Shown here one piece after another: positions 1 to 11,595 of a DNA stretch of 64,000 nucleotides. Position 1 is the first letter of the stretch, and every line of letters starts with the position of its first letter. The notes beneath the pieces are model-generated. The model was not told the DNA's origin and made no database searches. It worked only from the letters and a program-made list of their open reading frames with translations. The stretch is taken from contig NC_084804.1 in NCBI RefSeq assembly GCF_963583255.1, positions 22,822,061 through 22,886,060 on the forward strand. Direction: 5' to 3'. Source of the stretch: Pyrus communis. Taxonomy: Eukaryota; Streptophyta; Magnoliopsida; Rosales; Rosaceae. The position numbers were made by a program, and so were the translations under genes.

Positions 1-886
1 TGTTCAATAATGTGGAGTTTGGAATTGATATGAGCTTATGGAATCACTGGTTCTCGTTCTAAGTAGTAGCATTCAATTCATGAGATCATATTCATGTCAT
101 TGTCGTAAATCCAGAAAATGCTTTCTTTGATATAACATATGTGAGTGTTAGAATTCATATTTACATCAATCTTCTCACATATAACTTAGTGTAGGGAGTG
201 TAGTCAGAAAATCTGTGTGAAAAACGAGTGCATATCTTGTAAGGATTTGAGCAAATTCTCTAAGGCATGTTACTACATTCAAAACATGGTTTTAAATGCT
301 TAATTGTGAAATAATATGTGGTGACTATGATTAAGAATGTACTTAAGTGTGAAGATGACTAAAATCTATGGGACTAATGATTTTTAACTTGTCATGTGCA
401 TTGGAAATCCTTGAGACGATTGTTGGAAGGTTTAGGTTGTGTTTTTCTTGTTCAGTGTCGTTTTGTTTTTTATTTCTTTTGTTTTGTTTTGCTCGAGGAC
501 TAGCAAAAGATAAGTGTGGGGGTATTTGATAGGAGCATATTCATGCGACTTAAATGGCTTGTTCTCGTGCATTTACGTTATGTTTCTTTAGTTATTTTAG
601 TACTTTAAGCTATTTTCGTGTGTTTGTAGGTCCAAAGGGCTAAAGGAGCAAAAAGATGCATTTTGGAGATTTTTGGAGCACTTTTGGGCTAAGGATGGAT
701 AGCTTATGCTTGGAGCCAAAGTGTTGGACGAAATTGAAGACCTAATTGGAGCCAAAGTGTTGGAACCTTGTTCTCTTTAGTTTTAGGACATTTAAACCTT
801 TCCTAATCCCAATCATGCCATGCATAACACACATCCATTCTAACACATTGTCATTGCACATGCATTTCCTTCATTAATTAACCCAC

Positions 887-1045
887 ATGCTCCCATTACT
901 TATCATAACCACATATCATATCACTTATCACTTATCACTTATCATCATCACTTTATCATATCACTTATCACTTATCATAACCACTTATCACATCATAACC
1001 ACATATCATATCACTTATCACTTATCACTTATCATCATCACTTTA
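887..1045. repeat. Minisatellite of CACTTATCA-like units
   Basis: Short units of the form cacttatca, catatcatat and cataaccac are repeated irregularly, with a near-perfect repeat of a roughly 75-bp block (about 890-955 and 970-1045). The tract is absent from the two LTRs of element A, so it expanded in this copy. Confidence 0.75.
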
Positions 1046-1444
1046 GCTTTAATTCACATGAACATTCACTCACCACAAACATTTCACATGCTTTCCTATT
1101 CAATTAAATCAGCCACATGCATTCCATCTTTTAATTTAATCACATGCACATTCACCTTGCTTTGCAGAAAATCCACTTCATAACATATGCATCTTGGCAG
1201 ATTTCACATGCACTCATGCACATTCACCTTAATCATTCACATAGCTTTAATCCACATGCATTTCCACCTAGATTTCCACCTCACAACCACCAGAAATCAA
1301 CCAAAAACGTGCATTCCCTTTCATTTCTGTCAAAACACATGCATTTCCACCCTTTAATCACATGCACAAACAGCCACATGCATCTCCCATCACCATTTCA
1401 GATTTCCACCAAGTTCCTAGCTGTCATGTTCCCCCCATTTCACC

Positions 1445-1452
1445 TATAAATA
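1445..1452 (+). promoter_or_regulatory. TATA box of the left LTR
   Basis: TATAAATA lies in a C/A-rich context about 920 bases into the LTR. The same box sits in the matching place in both LTRs of element A (10140-10147 and 16661-16668), which supports it as the LTR promoter. Confidence 0.55.
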
Positions 1453-2430
1453 CTCATTCATTCATTCTCATTCATACACAATCCATTCACCACAGAAATA
1501 AGGCCTTTGTGCCAGAAATTCATCCATTCCAAACACTCTTCCATAAACTCATCCATTGCAGAAATGTAGACATCAAACCACCCTTGTGCCGTGCCTTCCC
1601 TATTAATCCAAACACCACTCCCCAAACCATTCACACCATCAAACTATCCTTAGACCTTGTGCTACAACAACGAGGAAGAGAAGAGTGCCTAAACGTTCAT
1701 ACAATTCAAGTTTGAGTTGTTGGAATGTTTAGGTGTTTCTTTGATTTCAAAGTTATGAGGAAATTCGAAATATATGTTTATGCTTACATTTTGATTTGAT
1801 TACTTCTAATTGCGTTTCATAAGTTGTGATTCAATTTGTTTAACCGTTTGATTGATAACTTATTTATGTATGTTTATTGAGAGTGCACGCTTAATTTTCA
1901 TGCATGAATATGACGCTAGAATATAAGTGAGTTTCACCTAATAGTTACGAACTTATATTCACAAGTAGTGGAGGTTGCTTATAAACAATCGCGTTAAACG
2001 AATTCTTGGCATAAGTTTCATGCAATCATAGTAACGAATGCCTCGTCAACACTTATAATTTTCATAGAGCGTAATGATTCTTGCTTGTACCTCTTCTATG
2101 CATTCATGTTGAGGACTTGTGGGGAATATTTTGAATTGTCGCATGCATCATCCAATTCAATAACGTTAGGAAGATTTGAAGGTTAATTAGTGCATCACGG
2201 TTAACTTGGGGTGTTGAGAATTAATGGTTTATTGAAATGCAATTGGAAATCATTTTATTATGCAAGTGTAACATGTGTGGAGAAGAACCTTCTAGCTAGC
2301 ATTCATCCATTCATTTCATCACATTCATATATACTATCTGTTTTAATTCGAATCTGTACATTTTAGTTTAATTTCATCCAAAACCAATCCCCCTTTACTT
2401 TAATGTCCAATTTAGTTAGAAATACATTTA

Positions 2431-2806
2431 GTTTGTGTTTATGAGTGTTTTGATTCATTTTATTTCCCAATTTCGTCCAAATTCACCAAAGTGCTCAAAA
2501 CTGCCCAGAAAGTGATTTTAAGGCAGTTTTGAGTGTTTTGGGTGATGTTTGAGTCTTTTGGTTTGTTTTAATGTTTTAAGTGTTTAGTTTTACATTCTTT
2601 GAGTTAGAAAGTGTTTTAGTTTGTGTTTATGAGTGTTTTGATTCATTTTGTTACACAATTTCGTCCAAATTCACTAAAGTGCTCAAAACTGCCCAGAAAG
2701 TGATTTTAAGGCAGTTTTGAGTGTTTTGGGTGATGTTTGAGTCTTTTGGTTTGTTTTAGTGTTTTAAAGTTTAGTTTTGCATTCTTTGAGTCTAGTATAG
2801 TGTTTT
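2431..2806 (+). repeat. 188-bp tandem duplication in the LTR
   Basis: Two copies with a period of 188 bases (starts 2431 and 2619) both carry the block with gtttgtgtttatgagtg, cccaatttcgtccaa and ctcaaaactgcccag. A third, shorter, diverged copy follows to about 2990. Element A LTRs hold one copy. Confidence 0.85.
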
Positions 2807-3114
2807 ATATTGTGTTTTTACGTTTGAATCAAACCATAATCTTAAATTCGTCCAACATTGGGTTTAAGGTCAGAAACTGCCTAGTTAGTGTTTTTAGGCA
2901 GTTTTGAGTCTTTTGAACTTGTTTTGAGTCCTTTGAGTCTTTGTGAACGTTTTTAACTTTGTTTTTACGTTTTTGAGTCAAATCCAAGTGATTAACAATC
3001 CCTCCTAATCCCCGGTCCAGAACGATCCCTACTTATACATATACTACAATTTGACGAAAAGAGGGTTTAATTTATGCGCGTATAAATCTCGCATCACAAA
3101 CAAACGTATCACGA

Positions 3115-4545
3115 TCGGATACGACAACAAGCATCAAGTTGCACCAACGCCGGAGCAGCCTAGCACATTGGCCCACGACATTGGTCAACGTCGTTCGGAC
3201 CTATTGCCTTATGTGATGAAAGTCTTGGAAGGCGATGCTAGACGAGGTGAGGACAAAGGTGCGCGCTTATTTGTCGGTAAGTATCATGCCTTTTTATTGC
3301 TTTTCCTTTAAATTTTATATATTTATATTACTTAATGTATGTAATTAATTTGTTATATTGCAGACGAACTACAATTTTGACAACATCAATGACAATATGT
3401 TGGCGTACATCAACAAGCTTTTCACTGGACCGTACAAGTAGTGGAAGAGCGACCTGCACCAATATTTTCAGGCATTTGATGATCCATAGGTCGCTCTTGA
3501 GGGAGGTTATCCGAAGGAGTTTAAGAACTAGGAAGAAAATTGGGTGTGGCTCTGCAGTCATTTTCAGGAGCCCGGCTATATGGTACGTTTTTTTATATTA
3601 AGTCTAAAAGTATTATATGTTTCTTACTAATGTTTATTGATTTTTTTTAATATTTCATTTAAATTAGAACTAATACGTTTATTTTTTATATAACAAAAGA
3701 AGGCAAAAGCTTACAAGATCAATTGGGAAAAGAAGACTTTTCTCCACCATTCGGGTTTGAGGCCCTTCTCATATAGGATGGAAGTGTGACGATAGGTAAT
3801 AATAAAGTTTTTCATATTCAATTTTTAATATGTCAATAATATTTTTTTTTTCGTACTAACATTTTTCTTATCTTGTTCTATTCAGGGTGGTTCAAAATTC
3901 CCGGAGATCGATGTCTTTGCAAACGTTTATGCTCGACCCAGGGATGAGTTGGCCGAGTCCCTTCAAGTAAGTATTCTTCAATTGTAATTACTATCTTATG
4001 CATTCAAGTATCATGGTTATCATTTGAATGTTATTATTAATATTTCAGGTTATATTACACAGACAATGATGATGGAGAAGAGGCAGTTAGTTCTTCAAGA
4101 GTCTGCCTCCCAGCTTCCTCTTGAGACTTCGCTCGAGTCTATGGATCCCCCCAAGGATGTGGGGTTTCAGATCCTTATAGACACCTTGGATTAGACTCTC
4201 AGGCGGAGGTTGTATTGTAGGGGGATGGGGAATGCCAAACGGCGAGAACCTAGAGCCTTTTCTTCCTCGTAGTCGAAGCTGAGGTGACAACTTTGACAGT
4301 AGAGGTGGCCGACCTTAGGACTGAGCTCATCTCGTATAAGAGCCAGATGTCACTGATTGTACAGAGTTAATTTGACATTCGTCTCCCGGATACTAATCCC
4401 CCATCGACGTCTGAACCCCTCCAACCCAAGTATGCCCAGAACTCCGCCCCTTCGACCTCTGAGCCTGTCCTCAACCCCGAGCCCTTCTTTCCCCAATCTT
4501 CCCAGCCGTATGTGAATGATGACCCCATAGATTATTGCCCCTTTG
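3115..4545 (+). pseudogene. CACTA-associated plant transposase (Transposase_24 type), broken
   Basis: Successive fragments recall the plant Ptta/En/Spm family protein found with CACTA elements. The fragments are IGYDNKHQVAPTPEQPSTLA near 3115-3180, NYNFDNINDNMLAYIN near 3370-3415, a WVWLCSHFQEPGYM stretch near 3540-3585, KTFLHHSGLRPFSYRM near 3735-3780, GGSKFPEIDVFANVYARP near 3886-3940 and QLVLQESASQLPLETSLES near 4085-4140. AT-rich gaps with splice-like borders separate them. Stops and frameshifts interrupt it (for example after 3440, near 3785 and at 4192), so it is not functional. The family assignment is from memory of similar plant proteins; the breaks are read directly. Confidence 0.75.
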
Positions 4546-4734
4546 TTTCTTAGTTGTTTAGTCCCTTTTAAAACTTTTTCCTTGTACATACATTTTATTT
4601 TTATTTTAAATAAATTATTTTTCTCTTCATTACATTTTTTATTTCAATTTAATTTTATTATTTTATTATAAAATTAATCCTAGAACAAAAAATATAATTT
4701 AAAAAAAACATTTTTTTTTTCTCAACGAATAGCC

Positions 4735-5077
4735 TCATCTTGCATACTTTTTTGCGATAACTCACTTTCATCGCACAAGAACAACATGTCGTCGCGCAAA
4801 GTTTTTAGAGATGAATATTAATCGTCCCAAGTCTGTATCCTAATATTTTGTGTGACAAACATATTCGTTCCTAAAAATTTGGTGTGACGAATAAGGAACC
4901 ATCACGCCTTATTTTCTGCAACCAATGCTTATGTTCATCGTGCAAAGTCTTTCTTTACGATCTTTGTGCCACGGATTCTGCGCAATGAAGTTTTCGTCAC
5001 GCATATGTTTGTGTGACGCTATTAAGCATTGCACGATCAATTTCTGTTCGTCGCGTTAAATGTTAAACGTGGTAGTG
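4735..5077 (+). repeat. CACTA subterminal repeats and right terminus
   Basis: Degenerate short motifs in both orientations (cgtcgcgcaaag, catcgtgcaaag, gtgtgacga, ttcgtcacgca) are typical of CACTA subterminal transposase-binding repeats. The terminus CGTGGTAGTG occupies 5068-5077. The same motif class appears at 28310-28390 and 33490-33870. Confidence 0.7.
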
Positions 5078-6777
5078 TTTGTGCATGCACTCCAATTCCT
5101 TCAAACATTCTCTCTGCAACTTCATCTTTCTCAAAAAATCCAGTCCACTCTCTCAAATACTACAACGAAATTCATATACAAAATCTTGAACTCTAACAAT
5201 TGTGTGACATAACTCAATTATTCTCCTCTATAATGTTAGGGGAAAAATGTGAGGTTCATAATATTCTATTTTATTTTAATTGAAAGAAGACTTGTGCCTC
5301 TACTACTACAATATAGTAGTATTCATCTTTTAGTAAATTTTGTAAGTTGAAAGTCTTAAATTTGGTTTTCCTAAAGAGGAGTTCAATACCAAATTTATGT
5401 TTTTGTTTTTAAAGTAATCTTAACTACATATTAATAGAACCTTCTTTGTCAACCAAAAGAGGATAAAAAGACAAATTAAGCTTCCATCATAACAAAAAAA
5501 AATTAAGGGCAGTAATGTAATTTTACACAACAAAATTTAACTGTTTTTTGTTTAAGTCTCACCTACAAGTGATTTTAACATCTTTATTTATTTTTTTAAA
5601 TAAAAAGTAAACCTCTCTCCCTCTCTCCCCACTCTCACCTTCTCTCTCATCTTCTCTCCTTCAATTTTAAAAACAAAATTGTCACTTAGTACTACGGTCT
5701 AATTGCATACCTCTTCACTTGTTAGTGAGAGAACTTAGGTTTAATTCTAATCAAAAGTGAATTCTAACCACAATTTTGCTAGCCATTGTGAGGCTAAGCC
5801 CACCCGCTCCACCCATAGTGTAGATAATATTGTTTGTTAAAAAATAAAACAAAAAAGAAACAAAACAAAATTTAAAAAAAAATTACACACACTTTGAGTG
5901 TGGGCATATACTAGTACCAAATTTATGGTTAGCTGATTGTGTGGTTTAGATAAATTTCCGGCACCCAAAACATATTTGTTTCAAGAAAATAAAACTTCAG
6001 AGAAGACCCGTATACCACACGTATTGCAAAAGTGCATACTTTTCCACATCGCATTTAATTTTCTTTTTCAAAGTTTACTGCAGACATGAATCCAACAATT
6101 ACGATCAATTTGTCCCCGAAATTGACGGTAAGGCTTAGTAGACCTTTCCTTCTACAGATGAACATGTACGTTTCCTACATTCATGCATCGATCATATAGA
6201 AAAGAGAAGTAAACAGATATGGACAAACGCAATTCGAAGAAGCAGATCTGCTTATTTACCAAAGCAATTTGTTCCAATTTGTTCCAATGTTGCATCATCA
6301 ACATAAATTTCAAAGGTTTCAAGGGATTGTTAATTGTGTTACCAAATATCGCAAAATTAAAGTATTCATAGCAACATAATATCTAGGTCAATGATCAATA
6401 TTATTGTTACCCCAGCAATAGCCACGTTTTTGCTGTTGCTATTGCTTATTTTTGTTATATTGACAATTTAATTACCTCGAGAAAGTTTGACTAATCTTTG
6501 TAGTTCTAATGCAAGTGGTAAATTATCATAGTGGTTGAGATCTTCTTTCTTAGTTCAAACTCTCCCTTCTTGTCTAGACTATGTAGAATATCGCTTGTAC
6601 TAAAAAAAGTTCATCCTCTCATAAATTTAACTTGTAAAAGTAAGCCGGTTGGCAACGGTTTTGTTTCTTCAGCTGATCACGCAATGTGAACGTTCAACTT
6701 TGATACTCATGCAAATAAATTTCCACATCCTCAATTTCTCAGAGCTCATAATATCAACATTTACCGTTCCCCGCTAT
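5078..6777. other. AT-rich 5' flank of PR-1, no gene seen
   Basis: No coding signal. It contains one SINE-like repeat (5686-5875). Candidate defence elements upstream of PR-1 are a TGACG core at 6123-6127 and a W-box-type TTGACT at 6487-6492; both are short and could be chance. Confidence 0.5.
5686..5875 (+). repeat. SINE-like repeat (family 2)
   Basis: It begins cacttagtactacggtct, includes ccattgtgaggctaagccca, and ends TGTTTGTTAAAAAATAAAAC. The same components occur inverted at 59752-59893 and, truncated, at 51738-51844, so this is a dispersed short repeat with an A-rich tail. A tRNA origin is only suggested. Confidence 0.45.
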
Positions 6778-6785
6778 TATAAATA
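6778..6785 (+). promoter_or_regulatory. TATA box of PR-1
   Basis: TATAAATA lies 54 bases before the PR-1 start codon, which leaves room for a short 5' leader (roughly 20-30 bases) ending ccattaacATGG. Confidence 0.65.
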
Positions 6786-6838
6786 CTCCGCACCATAACA
6801 TCTCATTTGCCCATCCACAAAGAGAACAAACCATTAAC

Positions 6839-7303
6839 ATGGGGTTGTGCAATATTTCCCTAGTTCTCCTTTGCTCAGTCGTTAGCCAATCCTCTGACAT
6901 ACAAAACTATCTCAATTCCCACAACGCCGCTCGAGCAGCAGTAGGCGTTGTTTCCTTGACGTGGGATGACAATGTAGCAGCCTATGCACAAAACTACGCC
7001 AACCAACATGTTGGCGACTGCAATCTCGTGCACTCAGGTGGGCCATACGGCGAAAACCTTGCCATGAGCACTGGTGACATGTCGGGAACGGCGGCTGTGG
7101 ACCTGTGGGTGGCGGAGAAAGCCGACTACAGTTATGAGTCAAACTCGTGTGCTGATGGAAAGTTGTGTGGGCATTATACACAGGTGGTTTGGCGTAACTC
7201 GGCTCGTGTAGGGTGCGCAAAAGTGAGGTGCAGCAGTGGGGGTACCTTCATTGTATGCAACTATGATCCCCCAGGCAACTATGTTGGGCAGAGGCCGTAC
7301 TAG
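6839..7303 (+). CDS. PR1: Pathogenesis-related protein 1 (PR-1), CAP superfamily
   Basis: An intronless 154-residue protein. A short hydrophobic N-terminus ([11 protein letters not shown], residues 6-16) suits a secretory signal, so the mature protein should act in the apoplast. The CAP domain runs from about residue 20 to 154. Cavity residues are His65 and Glu72 ([11 protein letters not shown]) and Glu93 and His112 ([11 protein letters not shown]). Six conserved cysteines are at 61, 104, 110, 126, 131 and 140. The C-terminus [15 protein letters not shown] carries the CAPE-type peptide (last 11 residues). PR-1 proteins are salicylate-induced antimicrobial and sterol-binding defence proteins. 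The signal region is several residues shorter than in the rosaceous PR-1 proteins I recall (about 160-165 residues in all), so secretion efficiency is uncertain. The reading frame is otherwise intact. A frame on the opposite strand is a shadow. Confidence 0.95.
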   Translation: MGLCNISLVLLCSVVSQSSDIQNYLNSHNAARAAVGVVSLTWDDNVAAYAQNYANQHVGDCNLVHSGGPYGENLAMSTGDMSGTAAVDLWVAEKADYSYESNSCADGKLCGHYTQVVWRNSARVGCAKVRCSSGGTFIVCNYDPPGNYVGQRPY

Positions 7304-7952
7304 CTATGGAAGAATCAACAACAACTCTAGCAGTTTTTGCTGATGGATCTAAGAAGATAAGCTATGTTATTAAGAATTAAGAAAATGATTAAGTGATGAT
7401 CGATCATTTGTATATATTGATCATTTGGTAACTTGCTAGTACATGCATGCTACGATCAAACTTGCATAATTATTTGGCTGAAACGATGAATGTTTGCGGA
7501 AAACTTCTCATGGTCATCTACTACATATATTAATTAGAAAGAAATTACTGGCTTATGACCAAGCAATTATTTCTTGCCCCTTGTCTTTGATAGATATATA
7601 ATGCCGATTTGTCAAATCTATACATTTACAAGCGCATAATGACTTTTAAGTGCTAAAAACTATTCCACTAATATAAAAAGGGGAATTATACGACAGAAAT
7701 GTGAGATCATATTTGTGAGATAATCCAAATGTTTTCTATTTTTAGTTTTCATTTTTTTTTTGTGTATCAGTTGTGGAGAAATTATTTGGAGGAAATGTGG
7801 GATGAAGAAGAATGGAGGCGAAAATGAGGGATGAAGAAGACTGTTGGAAGGGAATGAAGAAACAAAGAAAATGAATGAAAACAAAATCTTGAAAGTAAAT
7901 ACAAGTTGAAAATAATTTTTAGTTTTTATTTTGAGTTCATTCCTTGCACACT
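7304..7952. other. 3' flank of PR-1, no gene seen
   Basis: AT-rich sequence with no coding signal that I trust. Element B begins after the TTTGA duplication at 7953-7957. The open frame on the minus strand (7660-8037) runs across the LTR border and has no recognisable domain. Confidence 0.6.
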
Positions 7953-8488
7953 TTTGATGACACACCCCGACCCAGAATGTCCACTTGGACCCTGAATCGA
8001 GCTGTGCTGGCCGACACCTGGAAGGTGACGAAGCCATAAAATGTGATAGTGTATAAAAAGTGAATAAATTTGAATCTAAAAGTGTCTAAGTACCAGAGTG
8101 CGCTACGAGTGGGAGCGAACCCATTTCACACGCGATGTCAGAGCATAAGTAAGGTACAGTAGTGTGGGTAAGAATCATACCCTCAAAAATATCCATCAAT
8201 ACTAAGATTCGCCACAAATTCTTGTCGATACAAACTCAGCAGCTAAAACCTGGAGGGCACCAAACAGAAGGTGTGAGTAAGCAATAAAACCAAGCTTCCC
8301 AAAGTTATTACCTCTCTAAAAGTAATGCCCCTAAATGTAAAACCCATATCGTTTTCCATAAGACAGTACAACATATATACATATATCCAAACCATATTCA
8401 AAAATGACCAAAACCACGGTTTGCCATCAACTCCACCATACATTAATAAGTAGGCCAAATGAACTAAATCAATACAAAGTGATATATC

Positions 8489-8915
8489 AGTCAGAGTCAT
8501 CTAAAATGACATGTACAACTTATTCATATCTCATCAATCATGGCTAGCATATAAGTCGGAGTCACCTATAGTGACCTGTACGACTTATCCATATCTCATC
8601 AATCATGGCTAGCATATAAGTCGGAGTCACCTATAGTGAGCTGTACGACTTATCCATATCTCATCAATCATGGCTAGCATATAAGTCGAAGTCACCTATA
8701 GTGACCTGTACGACTTATCCATATCTCATCAATCCTGGCTAGCCAATAGCTCAATAAGTATACATGCACACGAATCGGAACCACCTAAAGTGGTCTGTAC
8801 GATAGGATTGGGTATAAATAAATACGCTCAAGTGCTACGATCATGTGAAGACTGGGCGAATAACCGCTGGTCACCTACGAGTCGGAACCACCTAAAGTGG
8901 TCTGTACGACAGGAC
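8489..8915. repeat. Tandem hairpin array in the B-family LTR
   Basis: Units of about 66 bases (copies from about 8489, 8553, 8619 and 8684) plus two spaced relatives (8771 and 8879). Each contains an inverted repeat with a 5-base loop: GTCAT-ctaaa-ATGAC in the first, GTCAC-ctata-GTGAC in the next ones (one with GTGAG), and ACCAC-ctaaa-GTGGT in the last two. Outer arms AGTCG and CGACT extend most stems. Stem bases change in pairs. Confidence 0.85.
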
Positions 8916-9217
8916 TGTGCACTTACCTTGAATCCAAGGTGAACGTAAGGTGCGGGAGGTGAACATCAGGTGAAGGACTGTGCCCTGGCCACGGGCAGGA
9001 GCACTAACACCGGGGTGCAGGTTTATGAGCTCTCAATGCATCTCAATATAACATGTGGAACTCATGGCAACCAGTATGATAGTATCGAAGTTGCCTAACA
9101 CATAACTGTAGTCATGTTATAACTCAATTGATTCAACTAATACCATAAACTCACCTGAACTTACCTGGGTGTCCTGAGTTCACCTTTGCACTTGAAAGCA
9201 TTCCTAATAATTATATG

Positions 9218-11590
9218 TGATAGGGGCATATTCATGCTACTTAAATGGCTAGTTCTCGTGCATTTACGATATGTTTCTTTAGTTATTTTAGTCCTTTATG
9301 CTTCTTTTGTGTGTTTTCAGGTTCTAAGAGGCTTAGGGAGCAAGAAAGTGCATTTTGAGGCTATTTGGAGCATTTTTGGGCATGGATTGGATAGCTTAAT
9401 CATGGAGCAAAGAAGATGGACGAAATTGAAGCCTTGCATGCTCTTTAGGACATAAAACAAAGGGCCTAGCCCAATCAAACAATCCTTTGAGCCATGCAAA
9501 ACCCCTAGCCCAATCAAACAATCCATCAATTCACATGCAAAACCACCATTCACACACATGCACCCAAACACTTCCTTGTTGCCGTGCCTTTCCCTTCCAC
9601 TTTACAACCTTTCCAAATGCAATTTCATCAACACATGCATTATTTATTCACTCTTCATCATTGCACTCATCACTAAAGAACTCCCCACCATTGTCGTGCA
9701 TTCCCCCTAATTCCATCCATCCTCCACACCTTTCCAACCTAGCCACATCCTTTAATCATCCCCCCCTTTAAGTTATGATTTTATTTCCTAACCCTACATG
9801 CATTATTTATTAACTCTTCATCATGCATCCACATTTTAAATCATCAAAAACTTCACCCTTTGCCGTGGCCTTCATTCCCAGCATTTCCAGCTTTTCCCTT
9901 TACATTTCACATGCATTCACACACACTTCACACAAACAACATTCACATGCAAACACAAGCTTTAACCAACAAACAAAACAGCCAACACATGCACCAAAAC
10001 ACCCATGCCGTGCACTTCACATTGAAATTCCAGCATCTTCACATGCAATTCCAGCTTTCACATGTTGTCCTAGCTGTTTTTCCATCATTCCTCCACACAA
10101 ACACCTTAAACAAATAGCCATATACACCTCCACTCCTCCTATAAATACCCTTGCATTCCCATTACCTAAACACATCTCATATTCATACACATTTCAGTGA
10201 CAACACACTTTCATTCCATTGTACATACCACAAAACTCATCCATTGCAGAAATGTAGACCATCAAACCATCTTTGTGCCGTGAGTCTCCCTTACAATCCA
10301 AACACCATCCTTCCATTTCCACCACTCCCCAAACCATTCACACCATCAAACTATCCCTAGACCTTGTGCTACAACGAAGAGGAAGAGAAGAGTGCCTAAA
10401 CGTTCATACAATTCAAGTTTGAGTTGTTGGAATGTTTAGGTGTTTCTTTGATTTCAATGTTTAATTTCAATACTCTTTGTTTTGTACGTATGAGGAATGG
10501 AAGAGAAGAGTGCCTAAACGTTCATACAATTCAAGTTTGAGTTGTTGGAATGTTTAGGTGTTTCTTTGGTTTCAAAGTTATGAGGAAATTCGAAATATAT
10601 GTTTATGCTTACATTTTGATTTGATTACTTCTAATTGCGTTTCATAAGTTGTGATTCAATTTGTTTAACCGTTTGATTGATAACTTATTTATGTATGTTT
10701 ATTGAGAGTGCACGCTTAATTTTCATGCATGAATATGACGCTAGAATATAAGTGAGTTTCACCTAATAGTTACGAACTTATATTCACAAGTAGTGGAGGT
10801 TGCTTATAAACAATCGCGTTAAACGAATTCTTGGCATAAGTTTCATGCAATCCATAGTAACGAATGCCTCGTCAACACTTATAATTTTCATAGAGCGTAA
10901 TGATTCTTGCTTGTACCTCTTCTATGCATTCATGTTGAGGACTTGTGGGGAATGTTTTGAATTGTCGTATGCGCTAACCCATCCAATTCAATAACGTTAG
11001 GAAGATTTGAAGGTTAATTAGTGCATCACGGTTAACTTGGGGTGTTGAGAATTTATGGTTTATTGAAATGCAATTGGAAATCATTTTATTATGCAAGTGT
11101 AACATGTGTGGAGAAGAACCTTCTAGCTAGCATTCATCCATTCATTTTCATCGCATTCATATTTACTATCTGTTTTTACTTACAATCTGTTTTAATTTCA
11201 AATTCGTCAATTTAAAACCCCCCTTTACTTTCTTGTTCTTTAGTGCTTAGAATTTGTTTAGTTTATGTTTTAAAGTGTTTTGATTCAATTTATTTCCCAA
11301 TTTCGTCCAAATTCACCAAAGTGCTCAAAACTACCCAGAAAGTGTTTTTAAGGCAGTTTTGAGTGTTTGGGTGATGTTTGAGCCTTTTGGTTTGTTTTAG
11401 TGTTTTAAGCGTTTAGCCTCGCATTCTTTGAGTTTAGTTCAGTGTTTTAAACTATATTTTACGTTTTTGAGTCAAATCCAAGTGGTTAACAATCCCTCCT
11501 AATCCCCGGTCTAGAACGATCCCTACTTATACATATACTACAATTTGACAAAAAGAGGGTTTAATTTGTGTGCGTTTAAATCTCGCATCA
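9218..11590 (+). repeat. 5' LTR of element A
   Basis: 2,373 bases, nearly identical to 15679-18113, with TATA box TATAAATA at 10140-10147 and a 118-bp tandem duplication (starts near 10391 and 10509). It is 62 bases shorter than the 3' LTR because one of two 20-bp direct repeats (tttgccgtggccttcattcc) and the spacer between them are missing near 9860. Confidence 0.93.
10140..10147 (+). promoter_or_regulatory. TATA box of element A 5' LTR
   Basis: TATAAATA in the same position as in the other two LTRs of the family; it probably drives the genomic RNA of the element. Confidence 0.55.
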
Positions 11591-11595
11591 AATTT

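Larger units (their letters stand above)
1..3096 (+). mobile_element. 3' portion of a non-autonomous Tat-type LTR element (LARD-like)
   Basis: Bases 1-526 match the last 518 bases of the internal region of element A (from 15161), and 527-3096 match its LTR, so this is a second member of the same family whose 5' part lies off the left edge. No gag or pol coding is visible. The purine-rich tract ending AAGTGTGGGGGTATT lies just before the LTR, as in element A. The base after the LTR enters CACTA transposon sequence, so the element probably inserted into that transposon. The 5' end and its target duplication are outside the window. Confidence 0.85.
527..3096 (+). repeat. 3' LTR of the left LARD-like element
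   Basis: It starts TGATAGGAGCATATTCATG and ends CTCGCATCA, the same termini as the two LTRs of element A. It is about 2.57 kb against 2.37 and 2.44 kb there. It differs by a private short-repeat tract (about 887-1045) and a 188-bp tandem duplication (2431-2806), and it lacks the 118-bp duplication carried by both element A LTRs. A TATA box (TATAAATA) is at 1445-1452. The proline/histidine/serine-rich open frames here are low-complexity chance frames. Confidence 0.88.
3097..5077 (+). mobile_element. Decayed CACTA (Ptta/En/Spm) transposon, right part
   Basis: The stretch holds frameshifted transposase-family coding (3115-4545) followed by a subterminal region with repeated cgtcgcgcaaag and gtgtgacga motifs, and ends in CGTGGTAGTG, the reverse complement of a CACTA-type terminus. 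The left part is cut by the LTR element ending at 3096, and no left terminus is visible. The next three bases (ttt) would be the target duplication, but the partner copy cannot be seen. Confidence 0.75.

Noticed and set aside
6912..7220. 102-codon frame opposite PR-1
   Set aside because: Shadow of a strongly conserved coding region on the plus strand.
9487..10360. Several proline/histidine/serine-rich frames in element A LTR (and at 15948-16881, 887-1715)
   Set aside because: Low-complexity C/A-rich LTR sequence upstream and downstream of the TATA box; frames are not conserved between LTR copies.
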